Part shown: piece by piece, positions 26,660 to 35,306 of the stretch | How the letters are laid out: the number at the start of each line of letters is the position of its first letter | Position numbering within the stretch: the stretch's first letter is position 1 | DNA from: Kangiella marina | GTDB taxonomy: Bacteria; Pseudomonadota; Gammaproteobacteria; Enterobacterales; Kangiellaceae | Assembly (NCBI RefSeq): GCF_039541235.1 | Contig: NZ_BAABFV010000001.1 | Location: forward strand, 1,695,232 to 1,759,231 | Direction: 5' to 3' | DNA length: 64,000 bases | Translations under genes and position numbers: made by a program | Notes under the pieces: model-generated | Database searches by the model: none | The model's input: the letters and a program-made list of their open reading frames with translations, nothing else | What the model was told of the DNA's origin: nothing

Positions 26660-28020
26660 TGTAAAAACTCCTTAGAGATGGGCTCCAAGCGTTGCTCAAC
26701 TAAGTGTGCTGCTTGTTGCCAATTAATGTCATCAATGCTGTCTTTATCGAGCGCTAACTGGCTCAAAATGTCCGCCTGTACTTTGCCTCGGCGATAAGCT
26801 TCGGCATAAGGAATATGATGGAACATGACCATTGAGTAGCGAGGAATAAACTGAGTTGGGAATTGCTGCTCGAGTTTGAATGCGATCGATTTTTTGAGTT
26901 GAAACTGCGGGTCTCTTACTGAGTCGCGCATTTCAATATAATTCTCAAGCGCCATGTCGGCAATCGCATCGGCGTTATCACGACGCACCGAAGTAAATTC
27001 AGCAATCACTTTTGTCCAATTATCGGCATGCTTATTAAGCAAACGGTACAATTCTGAGCAGTCTTCAAAGCCACAGTTCATACCTTGCCCATGAAATGGA
27101 ACAATGGCATGTGAAGCATCGCCAAACAGCAAAATCTCGCCGTGCGACCAGTTTTGTGCACGAACCGTTCCTAAAATTCCTGTGGGGTTGGTAAAGTAGT
27201 GATCGGCTAAGTCAGGGATTAACTCAAGCACATCACTGAACTTGTCTTTAAAAAACTGTTCAACTTGGTTTTTAGTTTTAAATTCTTCAAAGCTAACCGG
27301 CCCCTTGTTCGGCATAAACAACGTGACGGTAAATGAACCATCGAGGTTGGGCAGGGCGATGAGCATATAGCCGCCTCGTGGCCAAATATGCAAGGCTTCT
27401 TTCTCAATTTGGAACGGTTGGATGTCGCCAGCAGGAATGGTCAATTCTTTATACGAGTGTTCTAATAGGTCGGAACTAAACCCTTCCATCCCGAGGCTTT
27501 CAAGCGTTCGTCGGGTTTTAGAACCCGCACCGTCAGTGCCTAATAAGATGGAATAATCCTTGGTTGTGACTTCATCGGTTTGTTCGTTTTTAAAATCGAC
27601 AGACTTTTTGTCGGGGTCAATATTAACTAGCTTGGTTTCAAAGTGGAAAGTGACGTTGTTAGTCGCTTCGGCTTCGTCGCGAAGTAAACTGACCAAACCT
27701 GCACGAGAAACGGAGTAGATGACTTCTTCCGGCTTTTGGCCATAAGGCTGTAGCGTTAACTTTCCTTCGACATCATGCAGCATGCGTCCTTTCATTGGAA
27801 TTAAAAGCTTCTCAACCTTGTCCATAACGCCAACTTGCTGCAAGGCGCGAATGCCGCGATTGGCTAACGCTAAATTGATTGAGCGGCCCGCTGGAATGGT
27901 CGATTTGCGGATATCAGGAAGCTTATCGTAAACATCGACTTTATAGCCGCGCTGCCCCAGATAAATGCTCATTAAAGAACCGACAAGGCCAGCGCCGATC
28001 ATCGTAATGTGTTGACTCAT
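26656..28020 (-). CDS. kmo: Kynurenine 3-monooxygenase
   Basis: An FAD-dependent hydroxylase converting kynurenine to 3-hydroxykynurenine. 454 residues with the Rossmann motif MIGAGLVGSLMSIYLGQRGYKVDVYDKLPD at the N-terminus (split over residues 7-36), AGRSINLALANRGI, the second FAD motif LLFGDASHAIVPFHGQGMNCGFEDC, and a C-terminal helix region. Length and motifs match bacterial KMO. Its first bases overlap the end of kynU. Confidence 0.95.
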   Translation of the reverse strand: MSQHITMIGAGLVGSLMSIYLGQRGYKVDVYDKLPDIRKSTIPAGRSINLALANRGIRALQQVGVMDKVEKLLIPMKGRMLHDVEGKLTLQPYGQKPEEVIYSVSRAGLVSLLRDEAEATNNVTFHFETKLVNIDPDKKSVDFKNEQTDEVTTKDYSILLGTDGAGSKTRRTLESLGMEGFSSDLLEHSYKELTIPAGDIQPFQIEKEALHIWPRGGYMLIALPNLDGSFTVTLFMPNKGPVSFEEFKTKNQVEQFFKDKFSDVLELIPDLADHYFTNPTGILGTVRAQNWSHGEILLFGDASHAIVPFHGQGMNCGFEDCSELYRLLNKHADNWTKVIAEFTSVRRDNADAIADMALENYIEMRDSVRDPQFQLKKSIAFKLEQQFPTQFIPRYSMVMFHHIPYAEAYRRGKVQADILSQLALDKDSIDDINWQQAAHLVEQRLEPISKEFLH

Positions 28021-29306
28021 GAGGCTGCTCCTGCAATAGCTTCTTTAAGAATATTAACGAAACGGTAGCAGTCGACAAAAGAGTTGTACTGAGGAACGGG
28101 AGCGACACGAATAACGTTAGGGTAACGGAAATCGCAGGTCACACCTGCGGCTTCGATGGCATCAAATATTTGTTTGCCATCGGCACCATGCAAGTTAACG
28201 GTTAAGGATAACTGAGCGCCGGAGGCTTTGCTCTCGCGAGGTGTTAGAATATTGATTTCTTCTGCCAGCTCTTGCTCTAACAGTTGGCGTAAATATCCCG
28301 TAAGGGTTAATGATTTTTGGCGAAGCTTATGTATACCACCAGCTTTTTTAACAGTGTCCAATGAGCCACGAATGGCAGCCAACGATAAAATAGGTGGGTT
28401 CGACAGTTGCCATGCTTCTGCACTTTCCATTGGAGTAAAGTGGTTTTGCATTTTAAAGCGCGAGTCTTTGTCGTGTCCCCACCAACCAGCGAATCGTGGC
28501 AAGTCTTTATTGGTGTGATGACGTTCGTGAACGAAGCATCCGGCCACCGATCCTGGTCCAGAGTTTAAGTATTTATAGGTGCACCAAGCAGCAAAATCGA
28601 CGTTCCAGTCATGCAACTGCATGGTGATGTTTCCAGCAGCATGAGCTAAATCAAAACCAACGTTACAGCCTTTCGCATGACCTGCTTTAGTAATGGCTTC
28701 CATGTCCAAGACTTGTCCAGTGTAATATTGAACACCGGGTAGCATGATGAGTGCCGTGCTGTCTCCATGTTCTTCAATGGCTTCAAGAATATCTTCGTCA
28801 CGTAAGGTTTCTTCGCCTTCGCGTGGTTTTAATAAAATCATGCTGTCGTCTGGATTAAAACCATGGTATTTAATCTGCGATTCGACAGCGTAATGATCCG
28901 AAGGGAAAGCATGATCTTCAATAATGATTTTGTGGCGCTCTGCCGTTGGACGATAAAAGCTGACCATCATAAAATGAAGGTTGGCAGTCAAGGTGTTCAT
29001 GCTGACCACTTCCTTAACTTTGGCGCCAACCAAATCAGCAAAACCTTCGCTTAAAAACTCATGATAAGGCATCCACGGGAAGTCACCCGAAAAGTGACCC
29101 TTAACGCCAAGTTTGCGCCACTGCGATAATTCGTCATTAACATACTCAGCGGCCAATTTGGGTTGTAAGCCTAGCGAGTTACCACAAAGATAAATTTCTT
29201 CGTCGCCATTGTCTTGGCGAGGAATATGGAACTCATTACGAATGTGGTTTAATGGATCTTGTGCATCAAGTTTTTGTGCATGTTCTAATGAAAATAATGT
29301 ACTCAT
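28017..29306 (-). CDS. kynU: Kynureninase
   Basis: A PLP enzyme cleaving 3-hydroxykynurenine to 3-hydroxyanthranilate and alanine. 429 residues. YLCGNSLGLQP, PFYRPTAERHKI, DFAAWCTYKYLNSGPGSVAG with the PLP lysine in YKY, and HERHHTNKDLPRFAGWWGHD are typical. It overlaps kmo by 4 bases and lies 12 bases after the cyclase gene. All steps from kynurenine to 2-aminomuconate are present in this cluster. Confidence 0.96.
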   Translation of the reverse strand: MSTLFSLEHAQKLDAQDPLNHIRNEFHIPRQDNGDEEIYLCGNSLGLQPKLAAEYVNDELSQWRKLGVKGHFSGDFPWMPYHEFLSEGFADLVGAKVKEVVSMNTLTANLHFMMVSFYRPTAERHKIIIEDHAFPSDHYAVESQIKYHGFNPDDSMILLKPREGEETLRDEDILEAIEEHGDSTALIMLPGVQYYTGQVLDMEAITKAGHAKGCNVGFDLAHAAGNITMQLHDWNVDFAAWCTYKYLNSGPGSVAGCFVHERHHTNKDLPRFAGWWGHDKDSRFKMQNHFTPMESAEAWQLSNPPILSLAAIRGSLDTVKKAGGIHKLRQKSLTLTGYLRQLLEQELAEEINILTPRESKASGAQLSLTVNLHGADGKQIFDAIEAAGVTCDFRYPNVIRVAPVPQYNSFVDCYRFVNILKEAIAGAAS

Positions 29307-29318
29307 GTTAATTCCAAC

Positions 29319-30161
29319 TTACTCGTCACTGTCAAAATCAGTAACGTCAGATAAAGGGTAAAGTATTGGGCGGCTTGGAGCAGCATCTAATTGAAAATGA
29401 GGCAGCTGAAGGTTGAGCCAATACAAACCATCGGTGATATCGTCATTGATGAAAATCATTTCGGTGATGGTTCGGTGGACTAGCGTGGTGTCCGTAAGTG
29501 TATGACTGCCTGCGGGAACGTTCCAAAAAATATGATGATTGTGCAACTGACCTTGATCGTACATTTTATCAATAGAAGGGAAGTCGACCAAAAGGTGGTG
29601 AATGTTGGACTGACTCAACCACTCTATCGCTTCGGTGGTGAAAAAAGGTGGCTGCATATCGTCGCCGTAGACTAACGAGGTTTTAGTCTCATCATTAGGC
29701 AAGGTCCGAATCGCTATCGCACCCATTAAGTCCAAATCAGCCGTAGAAAGTTGTGCCTCTAGAGCTTGTTTGGTGATGACCTTGTCACTAGCTTCAAGAT
29801 TCGGCTGATAGGTTTCATCGCTGCTGTCAGCAGTTTCTGGCGTTACGGATAACACATAACAACTGGCTAAAGAGCTAGATAGAGAGTCGCCAACGGGAGC
29901 GGGCTCATCGACAATGTGTTGCACGGTTTCAGTATGAGTGCCATTACAGTGCGGCACCATGGAAATCGACCGCACGTTGCAGCTACCGCCACGACGGGTA
30001 TCGCCAACAAAACCACCGGCTTCTAGCGCTGATGAAGTGGCTTTATCAGCACCGAAATGATTAGGCTGGTGCGCATCAAAAGTCAGAGGAATGGCGATAG
30101 AGCAGGCTTGAGATAACTCAAGTTGATAAGTATCGCCGTCGAACTCGACAAAAGGATTCAT
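29319..30161 (-). CDS. Cyclase-family protein, probable kynurenine formamidase
   Basis: 280 residues of the metal-dependent cyclase/KynB fold (PF04199 type). The metal-site segment reads PHCNGTHTETVQHI, a variant of the KynB H-x-G-T-H-x-D-x-x-x-H motif in which Cys replaces the first His and Glu replaces the Asp. LVDFPSIDK and HNHHIFW follow in the C-terminal half. It is longer than classical KynB (about 210). Because it sits between kynU and ACMSD it probably hydrolyses N-formylkynurenine, but the variant motif leaves that open. It overlaps the ACMSD gene by 4 bases. Confidence 0.75.
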   Translation of the reverse strand: MNPFVEFDGDTYQLELSQACSIAIPLTFDAHQPNHFGADKATSSALEAGGFVGDTRRGGSCNVRSISMVPHCNGTHTETVQHIVDEPAPVGDSLSSSLASCYVLSVTPETADSSDETYQPNLEASDKVITKQALEAQLSTADLDLMGAIAIRTLPNDETKTSLVYGDDMQPPFFTTEAIEWLSQSNIHHLLVDFPSIDKMYDQGQLHNHHIFWNVPAGSHTLTDTTLVHRTITEMIFINDDITDGLYWLNLQLPHFQLDAAPSRPILYPLSDVTDFDSDE

Positions 30162-31177
30162 GACACAAAGTCCTGCTTATTCAACTTGAGCCACTCAAGT
30201 GCGGTGCCGTGTAATAAACGATCTTCGACTTTGGAATCATAGTCCATCGACGCGATTAACTTTCCAGGCTCTAGCTCACCGAGTGGGAACGGATAGTCGG
30301 TACCCAGCGCTAACTTTTCTGGCCCCATTAGGTTAACGATGTAATCCAGCATGCCTTTATCATGAACCAGCGTGTCCAAATAAATCTGGTCTAAATATTT
30401 GCGAGGATTGTGCGGGTTATCGACCGTCATCAGGTCAGGACGCACATTGTACGCATGCTCGATTCGACCGATGGTGGCTGGAAAGCTGCCGCCGCCATGG
30501 GCAAACGCAACTCGTAACTTAGGGTGACGCTCTAGCACGCCGCCAAAGATCATGGAGTTAATCGCTAGCGAAGTTTCCGCAGGCATGCCGACTAACCATG
30601 GCATCCAGTATTTTTGCATTTTCTCTTTGCCAACCATGTCCCAAGGGTGGACAAAAATTGCCGCGTCTAACTCTTCTGCCGCTGCAAAAAACTCAGCAAG
30701 TTCTGGTGCATTTAAGTTCCAATCATTAATGTGCGAACCTATTTGAACACCAGCCAATCCAATCTCTTTGACGCAGCGCTCTAACTCTTTGATCGCCAAG
30801 TCGGGAGCTTGCATGGGTAATGTGCCAAGGCCAATAAAACGCTTTGGGTATTGCTTCACAATCCCCGCAATGTGATCGTTTAAGTAACGTGAAAGATCAT
30901 GGGTATCTTCCGGTTTGGCCCAGTAGTTGAACATCACTGGAACGGTTGAAAGCACCTGTACATGAACGCCGTGCTGATCGCATTCTTTCATGCGAACTTC
31001 TGGTGACCAGCAGTTTTCTTCGATCTCACGGAAAAACTTTCCATCAACCATCATTCGCGCACAGCCACATTTATGGTGGTCAAGTTGCACAAAACCGCCG
31101 TAACCGTAACGTTCTTTTAGATCAGGCCAGTTCTCTGGAAGTATGTGCGTGTGTATATCAATTTTGAGTTGGTTCAT
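30158..31177 (-). CDS. 2-amino-3-carboxymuconate-6-semialdehyde decarboxylase
   Basis: An amidohydrolase-fold decarboxylase (ACMSD/NbaD). 339 residues. IDIHTHILPENW supplies the H-x-H zinc motif, followed by LSTVPVMFNYWAKPEDT, GLGTLPMQ, IFVHPWDM (third His), FAHGGGSFPATIGRI, and LALGTDYPFPLGE with the catalytic Asp. These are specific for ACMSD rather than for general amidohydrolases. Located between HAAO and the cyclase in pathway order. Confidence 0.93.
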   Translation of the reverse strand: MNQLKIDIHTHILPENWPDLKERYGYGGFVQLDHHKCGCARMMVDGKFFREIEENCWSPEVRMKECDQHGVHVQVLSTVPVMFNYWAKPEDTHDLSRYLNDHIAGIVKQYPKRFIGLGTLPMQAPDLAIKELERCVKEIGLAGVQIGSHINDWNLNAPELAEFFAAAEELDAAIFVHPWDMVGKEKMQKYWMPWLVGMPAETSLAINSMIFGGVLERHPKLRVAFAHGGGSFPATIGRIEHAYNVRPDLMTVDNPHNPRKYLDQIYLDTLVHDKGMLDYIVNLMGPEKLALGTDYPFPLGELEPGKLIASMDYDSKVEDRLLHGTALEWLKLNKQDFVS

Positions 31178-31180
31178 AAA

Positions 31181-31723
31181 TTACAGATCCAATTTATTGT
31201 CTTTGGGCATTACGTCACCGCAGTTTTCGCAGGTGCGATGCTCTTCGCTTTCTAAAAAGCGCTCGAATACCGGTAAGAAGTCTTTTTCAACATTGGTTAG
31301 CTGAAAGTACTCTTCATACAACTTGTGGTCACAGCTCTCACAGAACCACATCAACCCATCTTTTTCATGAGCAAGTCTTTTTCGTTCGACCACTAAACCA
31401 ATCGAGTTCTCAAACCGGACTGGCGAGTGGGGCACCTTAGGAGGCAGTAAAAAGATTTCTCCAGCTTTGATAGGGTAATCGACACGCTTACCGTCTTGAA
31501 TGGTGCGTAACTCCATTTCGCCTTCTAGCTGATAGAAAAACTCAGGGCCTTCATCATAGTGAAAGTCACGACGACCGTTCGGACCACCGACAACCATGAC
31601 GATAAAGTCATCTTGTTCAAAAACTTGTTTATTACAAACCGGTGGCTGCAATAGGTGACGGTGTTCATCAATCCACTTCTGAAAATTAAAAGGCTGAACC
31701 GGTTTACTGATTGGGTCGCTCAT
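31181..31723 (-). CDS. 3-hydroxyanthranilate 3,4-dioxygenase
   Basis: A small cupin ring-cleaving dioxygenase (HaaO/NbaC), 180 residues. [19 protein letters not shown] opens the family, [17 protein letters not shown] gives iron ligands, and [14 protein letters not shown] the last His. The C-terminal [11 protein letters not shown] and CENCGDVMP form the rubredoxin-like second iron site seen in bacterial HAO. It turns 3-hydroxyanthranilate into ACMS, the substrate of the next gene's enzyme. Confidence 0.95.
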   Translation of the reverse strand: MSDPISKPVQPFNFQKWIDEHRHLLQPPVCNKQVFEQDDFIVMVVGGPNGRRDFHYDEGPEFFYQLEGEMELRTIQDGKRVDYPIKAGEIFLLPPKVPHSPVRFENSIGLVVERKRLAHEKDGLMWFCESCDHKLYEEYFQLTNVEKDFLPVFERFLESEEHRTCENCGDVMPKDNKLDL

Positions 31724-31734
31724 GGTTATGACTC

Positions 31735-32157
31735 CTATGACTCATCGATGGTGGCAATACACTTCAACTCAATCGCAATCGGCGTTGGTAGAGAACTGAT
31801 TTCGATAGTCGTACGGCAAGGCTGGTTGTCCGCGAAATATTCCGCGTAGATTTTATTGTAGGTTTTAAAATCATCTTTCATGTTAGTCAGGAACACTTGA
31901 ACATCCACCAACTGTTCCCAGCTAGAGCCAGACTCCTCTAGAATCCAACGAATATTGTCGAATACACTACGACACTGAGTTTCGATGCAGTAATCTACAA
32001 TAACACCATTGTCGTCTAAAGTGACGCCCGGAATATCTTTACTGCCTTTCTGGCGAGGCCCAACGCCGGATAAAAAGAGGAGATTACCCACACGGCGGGC
32101 ATGAGGATATAAGCCAACCGGCTCTGGAGCTTTACTGGATACGATTTTTTCTGACAT
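31735..32157 (-). CDS. RidA-family 2-aminomuconate deaminase
   Basis: 140 residues of the YjgF/RidA fold: [53 protein letters not shown], and the C-terminal [23 protein letters not shown] with the conserved Arg and Glu. By position before HAAO and ACMSD it matches AmnD/NbaF, which deaminates 2-aminomuconate. It is the first gene of the transcript running to the M28 peptidase; the promoter should be upstream of 32157. Confidence 0.85.
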   Translation of the reverse strand: MSEKIVSSKAPEPVGLYPHARRVGNLLFLSGVGPRQKGSKDIPGVTLDDNGVIVDYCIETQCRSVFDNIRWILEESGSSWEQLVDVQVFLTNMKDDFKTYNKIYAEYFADNQPCRTTIEISSLPTPIAIELKCIATIDES

Positions 32158-32421
32158 AAGTTCCTCAAGTCTTTGATTTCTTTGACCAGCAACGACTACA
32201 AGATGTGTTTTAACGTCTGATCAATGATGGTCTGCTGCAATAGCAATCTATAAAAAATACTAGGTATTTCAGGCGTGTGCAAACGCCCAACAAATAAAGA
32301 GGGGAGTGTTACTTATCTAAGATCCACTTGCATCCGCCCTGATGAGCGAAGATGAATCCCGATGTTTTTTGATGTGGAAAATATTGCATGACGCTATTTA
32401 TATCAAATAAAGGGTGTATCA

Positions 32422-32445
32422 GGCAAGAAAGCGGTCTTTCCTGCC
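32422..32445 (-). other. Stem-loop downstream of yajQ; otherwise featureless gap 32158-32452
   Basis: GGCAAGAAAG (32422-32431) pairs with CTTTCCTGCC (32436-32445) with one G-T wobble around CGGT, just after the yajQ stop. It lacks a T-run. The rest of this 295-base gap must hold the promoter of the kynurenine operon, but no convincing -35/-10 pair or operator could be picked out by eye. Confidence 0.45.
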
Positions 32446-32452
32446 CGATGTC

Positions 32453-32938
32453 TTAATCTCTAAAATTATTAAACTGGAACGGTTGTCCTAATTCGGCTTG
32501 GCGTACAACTCCCATTGCCGCTTGTAAGTCGTCGCGCTTTTTACCGGTGACACGGACTTGTTCGCCCTGAATAGATGCTTGAACTTTTAGCTTTGACTCT
32601 TTAATGAGTTTAGTGATTTTCTTGGCGATGTCTTTGTCGATACCTTGCTTGAAGGTCACGGTTTTGTAGAACGTCTTGCCAGAATGAGTCGCTTCATCAG
32701 AGATGTCGAGCGCATTGACATCGATACTGCGCTTAGTGCAGCAGCGGTAGAAAATGTCGATCATTTGGTCAACCTGAAAGTCGGCTTCGGCTGTGACTTT
32801 AACACTATCACCCGTTTGCTCGAAGCTGGCGTCTACGCCGCGAAAATCAAAACGTGTCGTGAGTTCTCGGTTGGCGTTATCAACGGTGTTGGTGATTTCA
32901 TGCTTATCGACTTCGGAAACTATATCAAAAGAGGGCAT
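32453..32938 (-). CDS. yajQ: YajQ family cyclic di-GMP-binding protein
   Basis: 161 residues of the YajQ (UPF0234) family: [51 protein letters not shown] and the C-terminal [16 protein letters not shown] block. Members bind c-di-GMP or nucleotides and can act as transcriptional co-regulators. It lies in the kynurenine cluster but is separated by gaps on both sides, so it is probably an independent gene. Two diguanylate cyclases occur elsewhere in the window. Confidence 0.94.
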   Translation of the reverse strand: MPSFDIVSEVDKHEITNTVDNANRELTTRFDFRGVDASFEQTGDSVKVTAEADFQVDQMIDIFYRCCTKRSIDVNALDISDEATHSGKTFYKTVTFKQGIDKDIAKKITKLIKESKLKVQASIQGEQVRVTGKKRDDLQAAMGVVRQAELGQPFQFNNFRD

Positions 32939-32980
32939 GGTTAATTCCTATTGATTCAATTGAGGCTAATAGTAGCCGTA

Positions 32981-34423
32981 TTAATACTTTATACAAACAT
33001 TTTTTGTTTCGGTGAAGAAGCGTAATGCTTCTAAACCACCTTCGCGGCCGACCCCAGAGCTTTTAACGCCACCGAAAGGTGTTCGCAAATCTCTCAGTAA
33101 CCAGCAGTTAACCCAGACAATACCAGCTTCTATCTGCTTGGCAACGCGGTGAGCGCGTTTTAAATCACTGGTCCAGATACTGGAAGCGAGCCCGTACTCT
33201 GAGGCATTGGCGAGTGTGACGGCTTCTTCGTCGCTATCAAACGGCATAATGGTACAGACTGGGCCAAAAATTTCTTCTTGGTTGGTTCGACAGCTATTAT
33301 CCAGTCCTTCAATCACGGTAGGCTCGACAAAGAAACCGTTTTGGCAGCGACCATCAAGAGACACTCTTTTACCGCCAGTTAAAACCGTACCACCTTCTTC
33401 TTGAGCTAACTCGATATAAGACAGTACTTTTTCCATATGTGGTTTAGAGACCAGTGCGCCATGTTGCGTATCTGCATCAAGTGGATCGCCGATTTTAAGT
33501 TCGCGAACTTTTTCGATGAAGGCTGCCTTAAACTTGTCATAAATGGGTCGTTCAATATAGATTCTTGAGCCACACAAACAAATTTGGCCTTGGTTAGAAA
33601 ATGCCGCTCTCACTACATTATCAACCGTGTCTTCAAAGTCGCAGTCCGCAAATACCAAGGTCGGGTTCTTTCCGCCCAGCTCTAGTGACAGTTTTTTAAA
33701 CATACCAGCCGTTACTCTGCTGATGTGAGCACCAGTCGATGTGCCTCCGGTGAAACTGATGGCTTTGACTTTGGGGTGCGTCGTCAACGGGTTGCCAATC
33801 GAAGGGCCTGTGCCATGTAAAATATTGAGCACGCCCTTAGGCAAACCTGCCTCAATACAAATCTTAGAAAATAAGTAAGCCGTCATCGGTGTTATTTCCG
33901 AAGGCTTGGCAATGACCGCATTGCCTGCGGCTAATGCTGGTGCGATTTTCCAAGTGAACAAATACAGCGGCAGGTTCCACGGCGATATACAGCCAACAAT
34001 ACCGATCGGATCGCGTAGGGTATAGTTAATGGCATCGTTGCCAGTGGCATGGCTTTCGCTGGAAAACTGGGTGATGGCTTGGGCAAAAAAACGAATATTC
34101 GCGGACGAACGGTAGATATCGACATTTTTAGCCAGCATAAAGGGTTTGCCATTATCAATTGCTTCAGCTTTCGCCAGCTCGTTGGAGTGGTCATCGATTG
34201 TATCTGCGACTCGAGTCAGTATCGCTGCTCGTTGCTCTAGTGATAAAGCGGCCCACTCAGGCTGTGCAGCCTCTGCGGCGCTGATAGCCCGCTCCAAGTC
34301 CTCTGAGGTTGATTCAGGGATCTGGCTGTAGACTTGGCCAGTTGCCGGCTCGACATTATCGATATAGTGACCCTGAACCGGATCGACTAACTCACCGCCA
34401 ATATAATTTTTTAGCATCTGCAT
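32981..34423 (-). CDS. 2-aminomuconic / 2-hydroxymuconic semialdehyde dehydrogenase
   Basis: A 480-residue NAD-dependent aldehyde dehydrogenase. SPWNLPLYLFTWKIAPALAAGNAVIAKPSE (N-x-x-P-L block, about 150-179), SFTGGTSTGAHI, catalytic Glu in LELGGKNP and catalytic Cys in NQGQICLCGSR, and GPVCTIMPFD are present. The NQGQICLC signature and the NYIGGELVDP start are those of AMSDH/ALDH8-type enzymes. With ACMSD and the deaminase nearby, 2-aminomuconate semialdehyde is the expected substrate. GAGGG precedes the start. Confidence 0.9.
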   Translation of the reverse strand: MQMLKNYIGGELVDPVQGHYIDNVEPATGQVYSQIPESTSEDLERAISAAEAAQPEWAALSLEQRAAILTRVADTIDDHSNELAKAEAIDNGKPFMLAKNVDIYRSSANIRFFAQAITQFSSESHATGNDAINYTLRDPIGIVGCISPWNLPLYLFTWKIAPALAAGNAVIAKPSEITPMTAYLFSKICIEAGLPKGVLNILHGTGPSIGNPLTTHPKVKAISFTGGTSTGAHISRVTAGMFKKLSLELGGKNPTLVFADCDFEDTVDNVVRAAFSNQGQICLCGSRIYIERPIYDKFKAAFIEKVRELKIGDPLDADTQHGALVSKPHMEKVLSYIELAQEEGGTVLTGGKRVSLDGRCQNGFFVEPTVIEGLDNSCRTNQEEIFGPVCTIMPFDSDEEAVTLANASEYGLASSIWTSDLKRAHRVAKQIEAGIVWVNCWLLRDLRTPFGGVKSSGVGREGGLEALRFFTETKNVCIKY

Positions 34424-34441
34424 GCATGTGCCCTCAGTCTT

Positions 34442-35233
34442 TTATAGGCAGCTTGTTCGGCCGCCATCAACAGGAAGGTTGATTCCCGTGATATACCCCG
34501 CGGCAGGTGAGGCTAAAAATGCTACTGCATTGGCAAACTCTTGAGCAGTGCCAAAACGTTTCATTGGAATAATAGATTTTTCTTCCTGCTCCATTTCTTT
34601 GATTGAAACGCCTTTTTTGTTGGCTTTGTTTTGAATAATGGCTTCTAAGCGAACCGTGTTAGTCGCGCCCGGGAGAACATTATTGACCGTGATATTAAAC
34701 TGCCCCAATTCGTTGGCTAACGTTTTTGCCCAATTAGCGACGGCGCCACGTACTGTGTTGGATACGCCAAGACCGTTGAGCGGTTGCTTTACTGAAGTCG
34801 ATATAACGTTGATGATACGGCCATAATTCGCTTCTTTCATGCTCGGTAAAGCCAGCTTCATCAGTTCATGATTGCATACTAAATGCTGATGAAAAGCAGC
34901 CAAGAAGTCTCCTGTCTCCGCGCTATTCGCTGGGCCAGGGGCTGGGCCACCGGTGTTATTAATGAGAATGTGAATCGCGGCTTCCGGCTCTTGTAAAAAG
35001 TCATAAACTACTTGCTTAACTTGATCGGGGTTTGAGAAGTCAGCGACTAGAACGTGATGGTCTTGGCCTTGCGAATGGTCGAGTTCTTTTTGTACAGCTT
35101 CAAGCTTCTCGCGGCTTCTCGCCAGTAGCACGATGTTCGCCCCTTGTTCTGATAATTGTTTGGCGATAGCTTTTCCCATGCCTTGGCTAGAGCCACAGAC
35201 GAGTGCTGTTTTTCCAATAAGCGATAAATTCAT
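34442..35233 (-). CDS. SDR-fold protein lacking the YxxxK catalytic pair
   Basis: 263 residues of the short-chain dehydrogenase fold: cofactor motif ALVCGSSQGMGKAIA (about 10-24), NNTGG at 92-96, and PGATNTVR. In place of the family's YxxxK the sequence reads S158-N-T-V-R162 (GVSNTVRGAVANWAKTL), so both catalytic residues are missing, while a serine remains in STSV. It lies 18 bases upstream of the semialdehyde dehydrogenase gene, probably in one transcript. It may be a non-redox SDR-fold isomerase, hydrolase or binding protein acting on muconate intermediates; that is inference. Confidence 0.85.
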   Translation of the reverse strand: MNLSLIGKTALVCGSSQGMGKAIAKQLSEQGANIVLLARSREKLEAVQKELDHSQGQDHHVLVADFSNPDQVKQVVYDFLQEPEAAIHILINNTGGPAPGPANSAETGDFLAAFHQHLVCNHELMKLALPSMKEANYGRIINVISTSVKQPLNGLGVSNTVRGAVANWAKTLANELGQFNITVNNVLPGATNTVRLEAIIQNKANKKGVSIKEMEQEEKSIIPMKRFGTAQEFANAVAFLASPAAGYITGINLPVDGGRTSCL

Positions 35234-35306
35234 AGTAGTGTCTTGTTTTAGCTTAAAAAGAATATTTAAGCATATTTAGGCAAGGACTGAAATGGGCTGA
35301 CGATGC

